Shown here: positions 52,877 to 62,364 of the stretch, piece after piece
How the letters are laid out: the number at the start of each line of letters is the position of its first letter
Numbering within the stretch: the stretch's first letter is position 1
Assembly: GCF_009690905.1 (NCBI RefSeq)
Contig: NZ_VOSW01000050.1
Coordinates: forward strand, 1-64,000
Origin: Paraburkholderia madseniana
Lineage (GTDB): Bacteria; Pseudomonadota; Gammaproteobacteria; Burkholderiales; Burkholderiaceae
Direction of reading: 5' to 3'
Length of the DNA stretch: 64,000 nt
Position numbers and translations under genes: made by a program
Notes under the pieces: model-generated
What the model saw: only the letters and a program-made list of their open reading frames with translations
Databases searched by the model: none
Told to the model about the DNA's origin: nothing

Positions 52877-53824
52877 CTACTGTTTATAGACGCTCAATTC
52901 CTTCACGCGCGTGATCTTCTCGATGAGACCCGCGCCTTCCTCCATCAGGAAGCGTTTGAAGGCGACTGCAACCGGCGGCAGGCGCTTGTTCTTCCGATGT
53001 ACGACGTACCAGTTGAGCATGACGGGAAAGCTTTCGACGTCGAGCACGACCAGATGGCCGAGCTGCAACTCGAGACTGATCGTATGCGCGGACAGGAACG
53101 CGATGCCCATGCCGGCGATCACGGCCTGTTTGATCGTCTCGGTGCTCTTGATCTCCATCGCGATCTTGAGATTGGAGAGACGGCCGGCGAAGCCTTCTTC
53201 CATCGAATTCCAGGTGTCCGAGCCGCGTTCGCGCACGATGAAGGCCTCGCTCGCCAACTGACTCATCTTGATGTTGCGTTTGTGCGCGAGCGGATGCGTG
53301 GGCGCCGCCACGATCACATAAGGGTGCGGCGCGAACGGTTCGTTGGTCGCGTCGGTTTCGTGCGGCGGCCGCACCATCACCGCGAGATCGGTCTGGTTGG
53401 TCGCGAGTTGATGCAACAGTTCTGCGCGATTGTGCACGGCGAGATTGAGCACGACGCCCGCGTAACGCTGCGTGAATTCGGCCAGCAGGCGCGGGAAAAA
53501 GTAGTCGCCGGCGCTGATCACCGCGACGTTCAGCTTGCCGCCGGAGACGCCCTTGAGCTGACTCATCGCCTCGTCGACTTCGTGGAACTGCTGAATGATC
53601 GCGCGGCTGTAGTGAAGCATCTCGGTGCCGGCCGGCGTCAGATAGATTTTTTTGCCGAGCTGCTCGAACAGCGGCAGCCCTGCGTGTTCCTCGAGTTGCC
53701 GGACCTGGGTGGAGACGGCGGGCTGCGTCAGATGCAATTCTTCCGCGGCACGCGAGAAGCTGAGGTGGCGCGCTACCGTTTCAAAGACCTTCAATTGCCG
53801 CAGAGTGGCATTGCGCATCGTCAT
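52877..53824 (-). CDS. LysR-family regulator
   Basis: 315 residues from the ATG at 53824 (or 53818). N-terminal HTH: LRQLKVFETVARHLSFSRAA, EELHLTQPAVSTQVRQLEEH. The effector domain follows from about 92 (KLNVAVISAGDYFFPRLLAE, AVMVRPPHETD, GMGIAFLSAHTISLEL), of the CbbR/CysB-like type. Divergent from the second OFA transporter, so likely its regulator. Confidence 0.9.
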   Translation of the reverse strand: MTMRNATLRQLKVFETVARHLSFSRAAEELHLTQPAVSTQVRQLEEHAGLPLFEQLGKKIYLTPAGTEMLHYSRAIIQQFHEVDEAMSQLKGVSGGKLNVAVISAGDYFFPRLLAEFTQRYAGVVLNLAVHNRAELLHQLATNQTDLAVMVRPPHETDATNEPFAPHPYVIVAAPTHPLAHKRNIKMSQLASEAFIVRERGSDTWNSMEEGFAGRLSNLKIAMEIKSTETIKQAVIAGMGIAFLSAHTISLELQLGHLVVLDVESFPVMLNWYVVHRKNKRLPPVAVAFKRFLMEEGAGLIEKITRVKELSVYKQ

Positions 53825-54209
53825 GGCCGATGTATAAGCAAATATGAATCGACATAATAACAAACTTTAATTATTAGTTATTCAGCAATGACCCTAGCAT
53901 GGGGCTGCATAAGAAGCAGAATTGGCGGTGCAGCACTCGGCGCAGTACTCGGGTTAACGCTTGGATTCGAGGCGTAGCAAGGAAGACGGCGAAACGTCGA
54001 TGCAGTGCCGATACTTAATTGATCGGAATAAAGAAATCGTCTGAAAAATGATGATTCAGGCAGGAGCGGGCCTTAAATAATTCGAATTAAAGACGCATAT
54101 ATTAAATATTCCCGAATGGCAAGGCTGTTCGGGTCATAAGCATAAGGTGAGACGCATACAGTGCGGCGTGACGGCCGGCCGCACTCAATAAATAGCGGAG
54201 ACAAGGCTC
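53825..54209. promoter_or_regulatory. Divergent promoter region lysR/OFA transporter
   Basis: 385 bp, A/T-rich near both genes (AATTATTAGTTATT, GAATTAAAGACGCATATATT). No gene seen. A T-N11-A LysR-type site likely exists but I cannot single one out. Confidence 0.5.
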
Positions 54210-55550
54210 ATGGACGATATCACTCGACAGACCACGACTCGCGCATTCTGGGCGAACCGCTGGTGGCAGCTCGTCATCGGCATGATGTGCATGGCATTGG
54301 TGGCCAATCTGCAATATGCATGGACGTTGTTCGTCACGCCGATGAATTCGCGGCATCACTGGGGTGAAGCTTCCATTCAGCTCGCGTTCGCTATTTTCAT
54401 CCTCACGGAAACGTGGCTCGTGCCGGTGGAGGGCTGGCTGGTCGACAAGTTCGGACCGCGCCCCGTGGTTGCCGGCGGTGCGGTATGCGCCGGCCTCGCG
54501 TGGGTCATCAATTCGTATGCGACGACCTTGCCGATGCTGTATGTGTCGGCGGTCATTGCCGGGATCGGCGCAGGCGGCGTGTACGGTACCTGTGTCGGCA
54601 ACGCGTTGAAGTGGTTTCCGGATCGCCGGGGTCTTGCGGCCGGTTTGACTGCTGCAGGTTTTGGCGCGGGCGCGGCCGTCACCGTCATTCCGATCGCCAA
54701 CATGATCACGCGCTCGGGCTACGAGCACACCTTCTTTTTCTTCGGCATTCTGCAGGGCGTCAGCATACTTTTGCTCGCGCTGCTGTTGAAGAAGCCAAAC
54801 TTGCGCCAGCAAGCCGCACCGAAGAAGAAGTTCGCGGTCACCAAGGTCGATTACACGCCGGGCCAGATGATCAAGACACCGGTGTTCTGGGTGATCTACG
54901 TGTCGTTTGTCGCGGTGGCGGCGGGCGGCCTGATGGCGACCGCGCAAATCGGCCCGATCGCCAAAGACTGGGGGCTCGCACGCATTCCGATGACGATCTT
55001 CGGCATGACCCTGCCACTGCTCACGGCCACGCTTTCCATCGACAATATCTGCAACGGCTTCACCCGTCCGCTGTGCGGTTTCATCTCCGACAAACTCGGC
55101 CGTGAGAACACGATGTTCGTGATCTTCATCGGCGAGGGCCTCGCATTGCTCGGCCTCATGCAGTACGGCACCAACCCGTATGCGTTCATGACGTTCGCCG
55201 CGTTGATCTTCATGTTCTGGGGCGAAATTTTCTCGATCTTCCCGGCGATTTGCGCCGATACCTTCGGCAGCAAGTATGCGGCGGCCAATGCGGGCACGTT
55301 GTACACCGCGAAGGGCACGGCCTCGCTGCTCGTGCCGATTGCTTCGGTACTGTCGGCCACAGGCGGCTGGAGTCTCGTGTTTATCGTTTCCGCCGTCGTC
55401 ACGATTGTCGCGGGCATCTCGGCGAAGTTCATTCTTGCGCCAATGCGTTCGCGCTGGATCGAGGCGCACAACGAGCCCCAGGGTGTGCCGGCCGTCGCCG
55501 GCAGCAAGGCCTCGCGGCTTAGCCACTGGCCTGAGCAATCGGGGGAATAG
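54210..55550 (+). CDS. OFA-family MFS transporter, oxalate/formate antiporter-like
   Basis: 446 residues, 12 helices. WWQLVIGMMCMALVANLQYA-WTLFV is the first helix of OxlT-type carriers. GIGAGGVYGTCVGNALKWFP-DRRGLAAG and PAICADTFGSKYAAANAGTL are family motifs. Mid-membrane charged residues as in OxlT (Arg in RPLCGFISDKLGR region) are present. GCGGAGACAAGGCTC precedes the ATG. It is more OxlT-like than the 44.9-kb transporter and lacks a small subunit. Likely oxalate uptake for frc. Confidence 0.92.
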   Translation: MDDITRQTTTRAFWANRWWQLVIGMMCMALVANLQYAWTLFVTPMNSRHHWGEASIQLAFAIFILTETWLVPVEGWLVDKFGPRPVVAGGAVCAGLAWVINSYATTLPMLYVSAVIAGIGAGGVYGTCVGNALKWFPDRRGLAAGLTAAGFGAGAAVTVIPIANMITRSGYEHTFFFFGILQGVSILLLALLLKKPNLRQQAAPKKKFAVTKVDYTPGQMIKTPVFWVIYVSFVAVAAGGLMATAQIGPIAKDWGLARIPMTIFGMTLPLLTATLSIDNICNGFTRPLCGFISDKLGRENTMFVIFIGEGLALLGLMQYGTNPYAFMTFAALIFMFWGEIFSIFPAICADTFGSKYAAANAGTLYTAKGTASLLVPIASVLSATGGWSLVFIVSAVVTIVAGISAKFILAPMRSRWIEAHNEPQGVPAVAGSKASRLSHWPEQSGE

Positions 55551-55580
55551 GGTGACCCATCCACACCCGGCAGTAACGTT

Positions 55581-56561
55581 ATGAATGTTTCGCTGCAGCA
55601 ACTCAAGGTGTTTGTCGCCGTCGCGCGGGAACGGAGCTTTACGCGCGCGGCGCGCGAGTTCGATCTGACGCAGTCGGCGGTGAGCCGTTGCGTGCGCGAA
55701 CTTGAAGACGCCGTTGAATTGAAGCTGTTCGACCGCACCACGCGGCAGGTAGAACTGACTCATGCGGGCGCGAGTCTCGAGCGCAGAATCGGCCGCCTGC
55801 TCGACGAAATCGAATTGACGCTGCGCGAGGAGCGTGCCGCTTACGACGGACACACTGGCGTGGTCGTGCTGGCGAGCAATCCCGTGTTGTCGTCGAGTTG
55901 GGTGGCGCAGGGGCTGGCGCGTTGCGCGTCAGCGTTTCCCGAGCTGAACGTGTCCGTCAAGGATCAATCGCAAAGCAGCGTGCTCGCGAGCGTCGAGCAG
56001 GGGGAAGTGGACTTCGGCGTGGTCTCCGTGGCGGAACCCCTGGCCGGCGATCAGTTGCACGCGCAAGTGGTGTTCACGACGCCGCTGCATGTGGTGATGC
56101 CATCCGCGCATCCGCTCGCGCGGCAAGCCAGCGTCGCGTGGCATGCATTACACGAGTGGGCGCTCGTCACGTTGAATGCCGACGCGGGTGTGCGCGCCGC
56201 GCTCGATCTTGCCTTCAATTCGCACGGCCTGAAGCGACGGCCCGTGCAGGAACTCGGCCATGTTGCGGCAGTGTCGCGCATGGTCGAATTGGGCCTTGGC
56301 GTCGGCGTTTTACCCGTCGATGGACACTGGCCCGCGCCCGGCGCGTCACTGGTGAGCAGGCCGCTCGCTCCCGAGATAAATCTGACGACGCTGCTCGTGC
56401 ATCGCCGCAATCGCTCCCTCAGACCCAACGCTGCAGCGGCCTGGGCGCAGTTTGCCGCGCTCGCCGGTGTGGCTTCGCCTGCCTCCGGCGCGGCGCCGGC
56501 CGATCCGCTGCCGGTCAGCCCACGCAACATCCCAAGCAAGGAGCTTCATGATGGAAACTGA
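55581..56561 (+). CDS. LysR-family regulator
   Basis: 326 residues. N-terminal HTH: LQQLKVFVAVARERSFTRAA, REFDLTQSAVSRCVRELEDA. Effector domain from about 90 (VVVLASNPVLSSSWVAQGLA, DFGVVSVAEPLAGDQLHAQV, HVVMPSAHPLARQASVAWHA), with an Ala/Pro-rich tail. Its last codons overlap the aldehyde dehydrogenase start, so the two are coupled. Lies 30 bp after the OFA transporter in the same direction. Confidence 0.88.
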   Translation: MNVSLQQLKVFVAVARERSFTRAAREFDLTQSAVSRCVRELEDAVELKLFDRTTRQVELTHAGASLERRIGRLLDEIELTLREERAAYDGHTGVVVLASNPVLSSSWVAQGLARCASAFPELNVSVKDQSQSSVLASVEQGEVDFGVVSVAEPLAGDQLHAQVVFTTPLHVVMPSAHPLARQASVAWHALHEWALVTLNADAGVRAALDLAFNSHGLKRRPVQELGHVAAVSRMVELGLGVGVLPVDGHWPAPGASLVSRPLAPEINLTTLLVHRRNRSLRPNAAAAWAQFAALAGVASPASGAAPADPLPVSPRNIPSKELHDGN

Positions 56562-58002
56562 AACCGACCTCAGGCGCCATGATTTGCTGATCGACGGCAA
56601 GCGTTTGCCGCCTGGCACCGGCGAATATTCCGTCGACATCAACCCGGCGACCGAAGAGCCGATTGCGCTGGTTGCACAAGGCAGTGCAGCCGATGTCGAT
56701 ACCGCAGTGCACGCGGCGCGCGCCGCATTGAAAGTGTGGAACGCGATACGGGCAGCCGAGCGTGGCCGCATACTGATGCGTCTGGCCGGCCTGATGCGCG
56801 CGAATCTGGACGAACTCGCGGCGCTCGAAAGCCTCGACGCCGGCAAGCCGATCTCGGCGGTAATGCGCCAGGATATTCCGGCGGCGATCGATACGCTCGA
56901 ATACTACGCAGGCTGGTGCGACAAGATCAATGGGCAGGTGGTGCCGGTGCGTCCCGATGCCTTGACGTACACGCTGCGCGAGCCGGTCGGCGTGGTCGCC
57001 GCGATCGTGCCGTGGAATTTCCCGCTGATGATCGGCATGTGGAAAATCGCGCCCGCACTGGCGTGCGGTTGCACGCTGATCGTCAAGCCCGCGGAGATTA
57101 CGCCGCTGACCGCGTTGCGCCTCGGCGAACTCGCGCTCGAAGCGGGTGTGCCTCCGGGAGTACTGAACATCGTCACCGGCAAGGGGCGGGTGGTAGGCGA
57201 TGCGCTGGTGGCGCATCCCGGCATCGACAAGGTGACCTTCACGGGCTCGCCTTCCGTGGGGCGCGGCATTCTGCAGGGCGCGGCCGGCAACTTCAAACGG
57301 GTCACGCTCGAACTCGGCGGCAAGTCGGCGAACCTGATCTTCCCGGATGCGAATCTCGACAATGCGGTGCGAGCCGCGGCGTCGGGGATTTTCTTCAACA
57401 CCGGCCAGGTATGTTCGGCAGGCTCGCGCATTCTGGCTCACCGTGACGTCTACGACGAAGTGGTCGAGCGTCTCGCGGCACGTGCGAAGGCGATCAAGGT
57501 CGGCGATCCGGCGGCGCGTGAAACGTCGATGGGGCCGCTTATCTCCGCGGCGCAGATGAAAACCGTGCTCGGCTATGTCGAGACAGGGCGCTCCGAGGGG
57601 GCATCGCTCGTGACCGGCGGCGTGCGGGTGGGCGAGCGCGGCTTCTTTGTCGAGCCGACGGTGTTTGCCAACGTCGAACATGAAATGCGCATTTCGCAGG
57701 AGGAGATCTTCGGGCCGGTGGCCAGCGTGATTCGCTTCAATGACGAAGCCGATGCGATCCGTATCGCCAACGGCACGTTGTATAGCCTCGCAGCCGGCGT
57801 ATGGAGCGCGGATATCGGTCGCGTGCATCGGGTCGCGCGTGACCTGAAGGCGGGTACCGTGTGGATCAACACCTACGGCTATACCGATGTGCGCTTGCCT
57901 TGGGGCGGCTCCGGCGATTCGGGCTTTGGCCGTGAGCACGGCGACGTGGCGATTGAAAACTTCACCGAGCCCAAGGCAGTGTGGCTCGCGATCGATCAAT
58001 AG
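56548..58002 (+). CDS. NAD(P)-dependent aldehyde dehydrogenase
   Basis: 484 residues from the ATG at 56548 (AAGGAGCTTC upstream), overlapping the LysR gene by 14 bp. ALDH superfamily: oxyanion Asn157 in PWNFPLMIGMW, general base Glu255 in LELGGKSANL, nucleophile Cys289 in NTGQVCSAGS. NAD-site loop FTGSPSVGRGI and the closing GGSGDSGFGREHG are present. It resembles betaine/phenylacetaldehyde-type enzymes. Substrate unknown; glyoxal-type or semialdehyde substrates would fit the cluster. Ends with a perfect bidirectional hairpin. Confidence 0.92.
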   Translation: MMETETDLRRHDLLIDGKRLPPGTGEYSVDINPATEEPIALVAQGSAADVDTAVHAARAALKVWNAIRAAERGRILMRLAGLMRANLDELAALESLDAGKPISAVMRQDIPAAIDTLEYYAGWCDKINGQVVPVRPDALTYTLREPVGVVAAIVPWNFPLMIGMWKIAPALACGCTLIVKPAEITPLTALRLGELALEAGVPPGVLNIVTGKGRVVGDALVAHPGIDKVTFTGSPSVGRGILQGAAGNFKRVTLELGGKSANLIFPDANLDNAVRAAASGIFFNTGQVCSAGSRILAHRDVYDEVVERLAARAKAIKVGDPAARETSMGPLISAAQMKTVLGYVETGRSEGASLVTGGVRVGERGFFVEPTVFANVEHEMRISQEEIFGPVASVIRFNDEADAIRIANGTLYSLAAGVWSADIGRVHRVARDLKAGTVWINTYGYTDVRLPWGGSGDSGFGREHGDVAIENFTEPKAVWLAIDQ

Positions 58003-58010
58003 CGATGTAA

Positions 58011-58043
58011 AAAAGGATCGAACGCGTGGCGTTCGATCCTTTT
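58011..58043. terminator. Bidirectional terminator
   Basis: AAAAGGATCGAACGC and GCGTTCGATCCTTTT form a perfect 15-bp stem with a GTG loop. It lies between the convergent aldehyde dehydrogenase and PanE-like genes; A and T ends let it work both ways. Confidence 0.95.
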
Positions 58044-58091
58044 CTGAAGCTTGTGAGAGGGGTTAGCTGCAGCGTGCGTTGGCGCTCAATC

Positions 58092-59069
58092 TCAATCGCC
58101 CTGCAATGCCATCCGTTCGCGCAGCTTGATGAGGGCAAGCACGACGTCGATAGTCGGCGTGGGCTCGGCAACGAGACGGCCCATTTCCTGCACCACCGTC
58201 AGCAGCGGATCGATCTCCATCGGACGGCGATTCTCCAGATCGACCAGCGTCGAGGTCTTATGCGCGCCGACCGCACCCGCACCGTCGATGCGCTTTTCCA
58301 CATCCACGCGAAAATGCACGCCGAACTGATCCGCAATGCGCTTGGCTTCCAGCATCATCGTGCGTGATACCGCACGCGTGCCGGGGTCGCTGGTGAGGAT
58401 GTCGAGCGTGGCGTGGGTCAATGCGCTGATCGGATTGAAGCAAAGGTTGCCCCACAGCTTGAGCCAGATTTCGTCGCGGATATTGTCGCGAATCGGCGCA
58501 TCGAAACCCGCCGCCTGCATGATTTCATGCAATTGCTGAATGCGCGGCGTGCGTTCGCCGCTCGGCTCGCCGATCGGGAATTTCTTGCCGTACACATGCT
58601 TGATGACGCCCGGCTCGACGATCTCCGCAGCGGGGTACAGCACACAGCCAATCGCGCGTTCTGGTCCGAGTTTGGTCCATTGGCTGCCGTCCGGGTCGAT
58701 GCTGGCGAGCCGCGTGCCGGCGAATTTTCCGCCGTGCTGATAGAAGTACCAGTAGGGAATGCCGTTGACGCCGGTAACGATGGCCGTGTGCTTGCCGAGG
58801 AGCGGCTGCATCGCGTCGACTACGCCGGGCAGCGAGTGCGCCTTCAGCGTGATGATCACGAAGTCTTGCACGCCGAGTTCGCGCGGGTCGGACGTGCAGC
58901 GTACCGGCGTGCTGATCGTCTCGCCGTCCATGATCAGGCGCGCGCCGTGTTCGCGCATTGCAGCAAGATGCGCGCCGCGCGCGACGAAACTCACATCCGC
59001 GCCGGCACGCGCCAGTTGCACGCCCATCAAACCGCCAATCGCTCCTGCTCCGAAGATACAGATCTTCAT
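58092..59069 (-). CDS. Ketopantoate reductase (PanE/ApbA) family protein
   Basis: 325 residues from the ATG at 59069 (GGGCGGC upstream). NADPH fold: MKICIFGAGAIGGLMGVQLA. Lys76 in VIITLKAHSLPGV is the conserved catalytic Lys, and the C-terminal domain has IWLKLWGNLCFNPISALTHA (the second catalytic region) and EIDPLLTVVQEMGRLV. Reduces a 2-oxo acid to a hydroxy acid. Housekeeping panE is usually elsewhere, so this is probably a paralogue acting on another 2-oxo acid of the cluster. Confidence 0.88.
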   Translation of the reverse strand: MKICIFGAGAIGGLMGVQLARAGADVSFVARGAHLAAMREHGARLIMDGETISTPVRCTSDPRELGVQDFVIITLKAHSLPGVVDAMQPLLGKHTAIVTGVNGIPYWYFYQHGGKFAGTRLASIDPDGSQWTKLGPERAIGCVLYPAAEIVEPGVIKHVYGKKFPIGEPSGERTPRIQQLHEIMQAAGFDAPIRDNIRDEIWLKLWGNLCFNPISALTHATLDILTSDPGTRAVSRTMMLEAKRIADQFGVHFRVDVEKRIDGAGAVGAHKTSTLVDLENRRPMEIDPLLTVVQEMGRLVAEPTPTIDVVLALIKLRERMALQGD

Positions 59070-59335
59070 GATGCCGCCCCTATGACTATGAGAAGTCGCT
59101 TGTCCGATGCCGCGCATGGTTCTGCCGAGGCGGCGGGTCATTCTTCGAGCATAAGGGTGCAGGACGATTACTGACAGTTAAAGTTTCTGCGATCGTGCAT
59201 TAGCTATTGTTTATGGTTGCAGGAACAGGCCGACTGCCACTCGGGTTTCAACGGAGCTAGAAGGCGTCGTACAGCCGAGGTGTTGCTGGACAGATAATTC
59301 GGAAAGCTGAATATCAAGCTTTGAGTTCAAGCGCT

Positions 59336-59956
59336 TTATGTCCGCCGAACCAGCAGAAAGCTCACGCCGATAGCCGCCAGAAACGTCCCGCAGCAGCGAT
59401 TGAACCACCGGCGAACCTTGGCGCGAACGAGCCACTTGCCAAGGTGCATCCCGGCCCACGAATACAGCGCGATCGCCACCCATTCGAGGACCAGAAAGCT
59501 CGCGCCGAGTACCGCGAACTGCGGCAGCATCGGTTTGGCGATATCGACGAACTGCGGCAAAAAGGCGGTGAAAACCAGAATTGCCTTCGGATTGCCCGCG
59601 GCCACGAGACACTCCTGCCGCGCAATCCGCCAGAGCGACGCGTCGTCCTGCTGGATCGTATCGATAGCGGGCGCGTCGCTGCGCCACAACTGAATGGCAA
59701 GCCAGATCAGATACGCGGCGCCGGCCAGTTTAATCGCGAGAAAGAACCACTCGGATGCGTGCAGCACGACGGCAAGGCCGGTCGCAGCCAACACCAGCAT
59801 CAACGCGAACGCGACCAGCCGGCCGGTGCCGCCGACGAAAGCTGTCATGAAGCCGTGACGCGCAGCAACGTTGATCGATAGAAGATTGTTCGGGCCGGGC
59901 GCGAGGTTGATCGCGAAGCAGGCGGGCAGGAAGAACAGCCAGGTGGTGATAGACAT
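59336..59956 (-). CDS. LysE-family exporter
   Basis: 206 residues from the ATG at 59956 (GTG 4 codons upstream also possible). Six helices; FFLPACFAINLAPGPNNLLS has the LysE PGPNN motif, and RHGFMTAFVGGTGRLVAFAL the second conserved region. LVAAGNPKAILVFTAFLPQF is the family's NPK loop. Exports an amino acid or homoserine lactone-like compound. Substrate unknown. Confidence 0.9.
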   Translation of the reverse strand: MSITTWLFFLPACFAINLAPGPNNLLSINVAARHGFMTAFVGGTGRLVAFALMLVLAATGLAVVLHASEWFFLAIKLAGAAYLIWLAIQLWRSDAPAIDTIQQDDASLWRIARQECLVAAGNPKAILVFTAFLPQFVDIAKPMLPQFAVLGASFLVLEWVAIALYSWAGMHLGKWLVRAKVRRWFNRCCGTFLAAIGVSFLLVRRT

Positions 59957-60109
59957 GACGGCTCGCACGGGGAAGGGGGCAGGGTTGCCGAATCGGGCAC
60001 GCGAGGCGGCAGGCGCCAGCGGCGCTTCGATTCTGCGCGATTTTCGCGTTTCCCTCGATATTTCCCGATTGTAGCGAATCGGCGGATGGCGCCGATTCAG
60101 TCCGTCCGC

Positions 60110-60673
60110 TTAATTCACCGAATTAACGAAGCCTGGGTCGCTGATCAACGCTTCGACGCTCAGCTTGACCGTGTCTTCGATGGCGATGGTATTGCTCGTG
60201 AATTTAGGCGATTTCTGCCGGACCGTCTTGGTGGTTGAGAACACAACCTTCTGGGTCGCGGCATCGGTCACGATGTAGCGCATTTTCAGCGTCCAGAACG
60301 CCGGCGACCGCGCGTCGTCCACCGTGAACTTCTCGATGCTGCCGCTCAGCACCTTCCTGTCTTCGGTGAGATGAAAGCCCGCGACCTGCAAGCTGCTGGC
60401 AATGCTGTTGCGCACGGCCTCGTTGATATCGCTTTTTAGCACGATGCCGGTCATCGCCGTGTTTTCGATCCGGTTCGGCGAAACCTGGCCGTTGCGAGCC
60501 GGCATGTAGGCGAAATCGCTGGCGGGCGCGACGCTGAGCCAGCCGGTTGGATGGGCGGCTGCGCGCGGTGCGCAATTCAGGCCGAACCACGACCAGGAGC
60601 AGGCGGACAGCATCAACGGCAGTGCGACGACGCCGCAACCCTTGAGCACAGCGGATCTCAGGGCCGGACGCAT
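60110..60673 (-). CDS. Hypothetical lipoprotein
   Basis: 187 residues. Lipobox: GCGVVALPLMLSAC, Cys25. The mature part has the strand-helix order of YajG/ABC auxiliary-type lipoproteins (NEAVRNSIASSLQVAGFHLT, GSIEKFTVDDARSPAFWTLK, MRYIVTDAATQKVVFSTTKT). Outer-membrane associated; function unknown. Conserved context in Burkholderia is likely because the neighbours are ordinary. Confidence 0.7.
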   Translation of the reverse strand: MRPALRSAVLKGCGVVALPLMLSACSWSWFGLNCAPRAAAHPTGWLSVAPASDFAYMPARNGQVSPNRIENTAMTGIVLKSDINEAVRNSIASSLQVAGFHLTEDRKVLSGSIEKFTVDDARSPAFWTLKMRYIVTDAATQKVVFSTTKTVRQKSPKFTSNTIAIEDTVKLSVEALISDPGFVNSVN

Positions 60674-60916
60674 GGGACCGAGTGATGGCCGCAGAGACTG
60701 ACTCTGTTGCGGCGACTCGGGCGCTGTGCTGGAAAAAGCGGCGGTCGAGGTCAGAGGAATTGCCTTTTAAGTGGAGTCATTCCGGTACAGAGCAGCATGG
60801 TAGCAGCGAGCCGATCCCGTGCATCTTCTTAGTTGGGTCCTTAGTTGGGTCATTACCTGGATCAGGGTCGGGAATTCTCGAGCGATTGAAGCAGCCCCGC
60901 TCGGAGGGCAACGTGA

Positions 60917-61501
60917 TCAAAAAAACCCAGCTTTCCCCTGGGTCATATCCACCAGAGCTAGCCGGGCATCATCTACCGCATTGACGGGCAGGCGGACAGT
61001 CATCTTCACCAGCATCCCGTAAGCACTGTCCACAAGTCCATAACCCTCAGCCTCGATCCATCTGCGCACCTTCGCTTCATCGGCATAGCCTACTTCGACG
61101 ATCAGCGTTACCTGGGCAATCCTCTCCACCCGCGGCGCGTCCAATAGAACCGAGGCAATCGCGTCGGTATACGCTCGCACCAACCCGCCGGCGCCCAGCT
61201 TCACGCCGCCGTAATACCGCACGACGGCCGCCAGCACGCCGTCCAGATCATGATGCCGCAGCACTTCGAGAATCGGCCGGCCCGCGGTGCCGGACGGCTC
61301 ACCGTCGTCGGACATGCCTGACTGGCCACCTGCCAGCAGCGCCCAGCAGACATGCGTCGCGCCGGGATGCTCCTCGCGCAGACGCCGCAACTCGGCCATC
61401 GCGGCGTCGCGGTCGGCGACCGGTATCGCGTGCGCGATGAAACGGCTCTTGCGAATCTCGAGTTCCGCGGAGAGCGGCGCGGGCAAGGTGTAGGTGGGCA
61501 A
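60917..61501 (-). CDS. yigZ: YigZ/IMPACT family protein
   Basis: 194 residues from a TTG at 61501, chosen because the domain starts there (PTYTLPAPLSAELEIRKSRF). The open frame goes back to 61654 without homology. IMPACT N-terminal fold: HPGATHVCWALLAGGQSGMS, DDGEPSGTAGRPILEVL, VVRYYGGVKLGAGGLVRAYT, then the C-terminal DUF1949-like half. Possibly linked to translation control. The last codons (QGKAGFF and stop) are themselves the terminator hairpin. Confidence 0.9.
   Translation of the reverse strand: MPTYTLPAPLSAELEIRKSRFIAHAIPVADRDAAMAELRRLREEHPGATHVCWALLAGGQSGMSDDGEPSGTAGRPILEVLRHHDLDGVLAAVVRYYGGVKLGAGGLVRAYTDAIASVLLDAPRVERIAQVTLIVEVGYADEAKVRRWIEAEGYGLVDSAYGMLVKMTVRLPVNAVDDARLALVDMTQGKAGFF
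60919..60942 (-). terminator. Terminator inside the end of yigZ
   Basis: On the minus strand ACCCAGGGGAAAGCTGGGTT is followed by TTTTT and then the TGA. Stem CCCAG/CTGGG, loop GGGAAAG. The coding end provides the hairpin and the U tract. Confidence 0.8.
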
Positions 61502-61666
61502 GGCAAAGACTTCAGTGGATGAAAAAATGCGCGCCGCATGTGGAGCGTATGCGGCCCTGTGCCCGCAATGGTAACGGATCGTCGGCGGGGAATCGCCGAA
61601 CGATCTACAATCGTCCGCTGAACGCGCGCCTGTCCGCTGAACCGGGCGCGCCACCCAGGAGACGAC

Positions 61667-62293
61667 ATGCTTGATCTTTCTACGCTAGGAACCTTCGTTG
61701 CCGTTGTCCTCGGGCTCTTTCTGATTCCCGGTCCGGCCGTGCTGCTGGTTTTGACCCGCACGGTGCATGGTGGGCGCAAGGCCGGCATACTCACCGGCCT
61801 CGGCATCGCCGTTGGCGATTTCATCCACACGTTAGCTGCATCGATTGGCCTGTCGGCCTTGCTGATGACGTCGGCACTCGCCTTCAATGCCGTGAAATTC
61901 GTCGGCGCCGCCTATCTCGTCTATCTTGGCATTCGCGCCTTGCGCGAAAAGCAGGCGAGCGCGCATGTGCCGGCAGTTGCGCCGGTATCCGCTTCCAAGG
62001 CCTTCTTTCAGGCGATCCCTGCCGAAGTGTTGAATCCCAAGACCGCGCTGTTTTTCCTCGCGTTCCTGCCGCAGTTCGTTCGCCCTGAGCATGGTTCTTC
62101 GTTCCTGCAGTTCACGACGCTCGGACTGATCTTCGTCGGCATGAGCGCGCTTTATACAACGCTGATCGTGCTGACGATTCGTCCGTTGGGCAAACTCGTC
62201 AAGCGCCTGACATGGCTTGGCCGCTGGCAAAACAAGATCATCGGCGTGCTGTTCATTTCGCTCGGCCTGCGCGTCGCCACGCAAACGCGCTGA
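61667..62293 (+). CDS. LysE/RhtB-family exporter
   Basis: 208 residues; CAGGAGACGAC before the ATG. GLFLIPGPAVLLVLTRTVHG holds the PGP motif, RKAGILTGLGIAVGDFIHTL the next conserved block, and EVLNPKTALFFLAFLPQFVR the NPK loop. Exporter of amino acids or related compounds. It is divergent from yigZ. Confidence 0.9.
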   Translation: MLDLSTLGTFVAVVLGLFLIPGPAVLLVLTRTVHGGRKAGILTGLGIAVGDFIHTLAASIGLSALLMTSALAFNAVKFVGAAYLVYLGIRALREKQASAHVPAVAPVSASKAFFQAIPAEVLNPKTALFFLAFLPQFVRPEHGSSFLQFTTLGLIFVGMSALYTTLIVLTIRPLGKLVKRLTWLGRWQNKIIGVLFISLGLRVATQTR

Positions 62294-62364
62294 CCCAGCG
62301 GCATTGAGCCGGCTGCGCACCGTCTTCTCGTTCGAGTGCGCGGAAACACGCTGCGACACTCGAA

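Noticed and set aside
54102..55853. A 583-codon open frame antisense to the second OFA transporter
   Set aside because: Shadow of high-GC coding DNA; it also runs into the start of the next LysR gene.
56515..57999. A 494-codon open frame antisense to the aldehyde dehydrogenase
   Set aside because: The plus strand shows all ALDH catalytic residues; the minus product has no domain.
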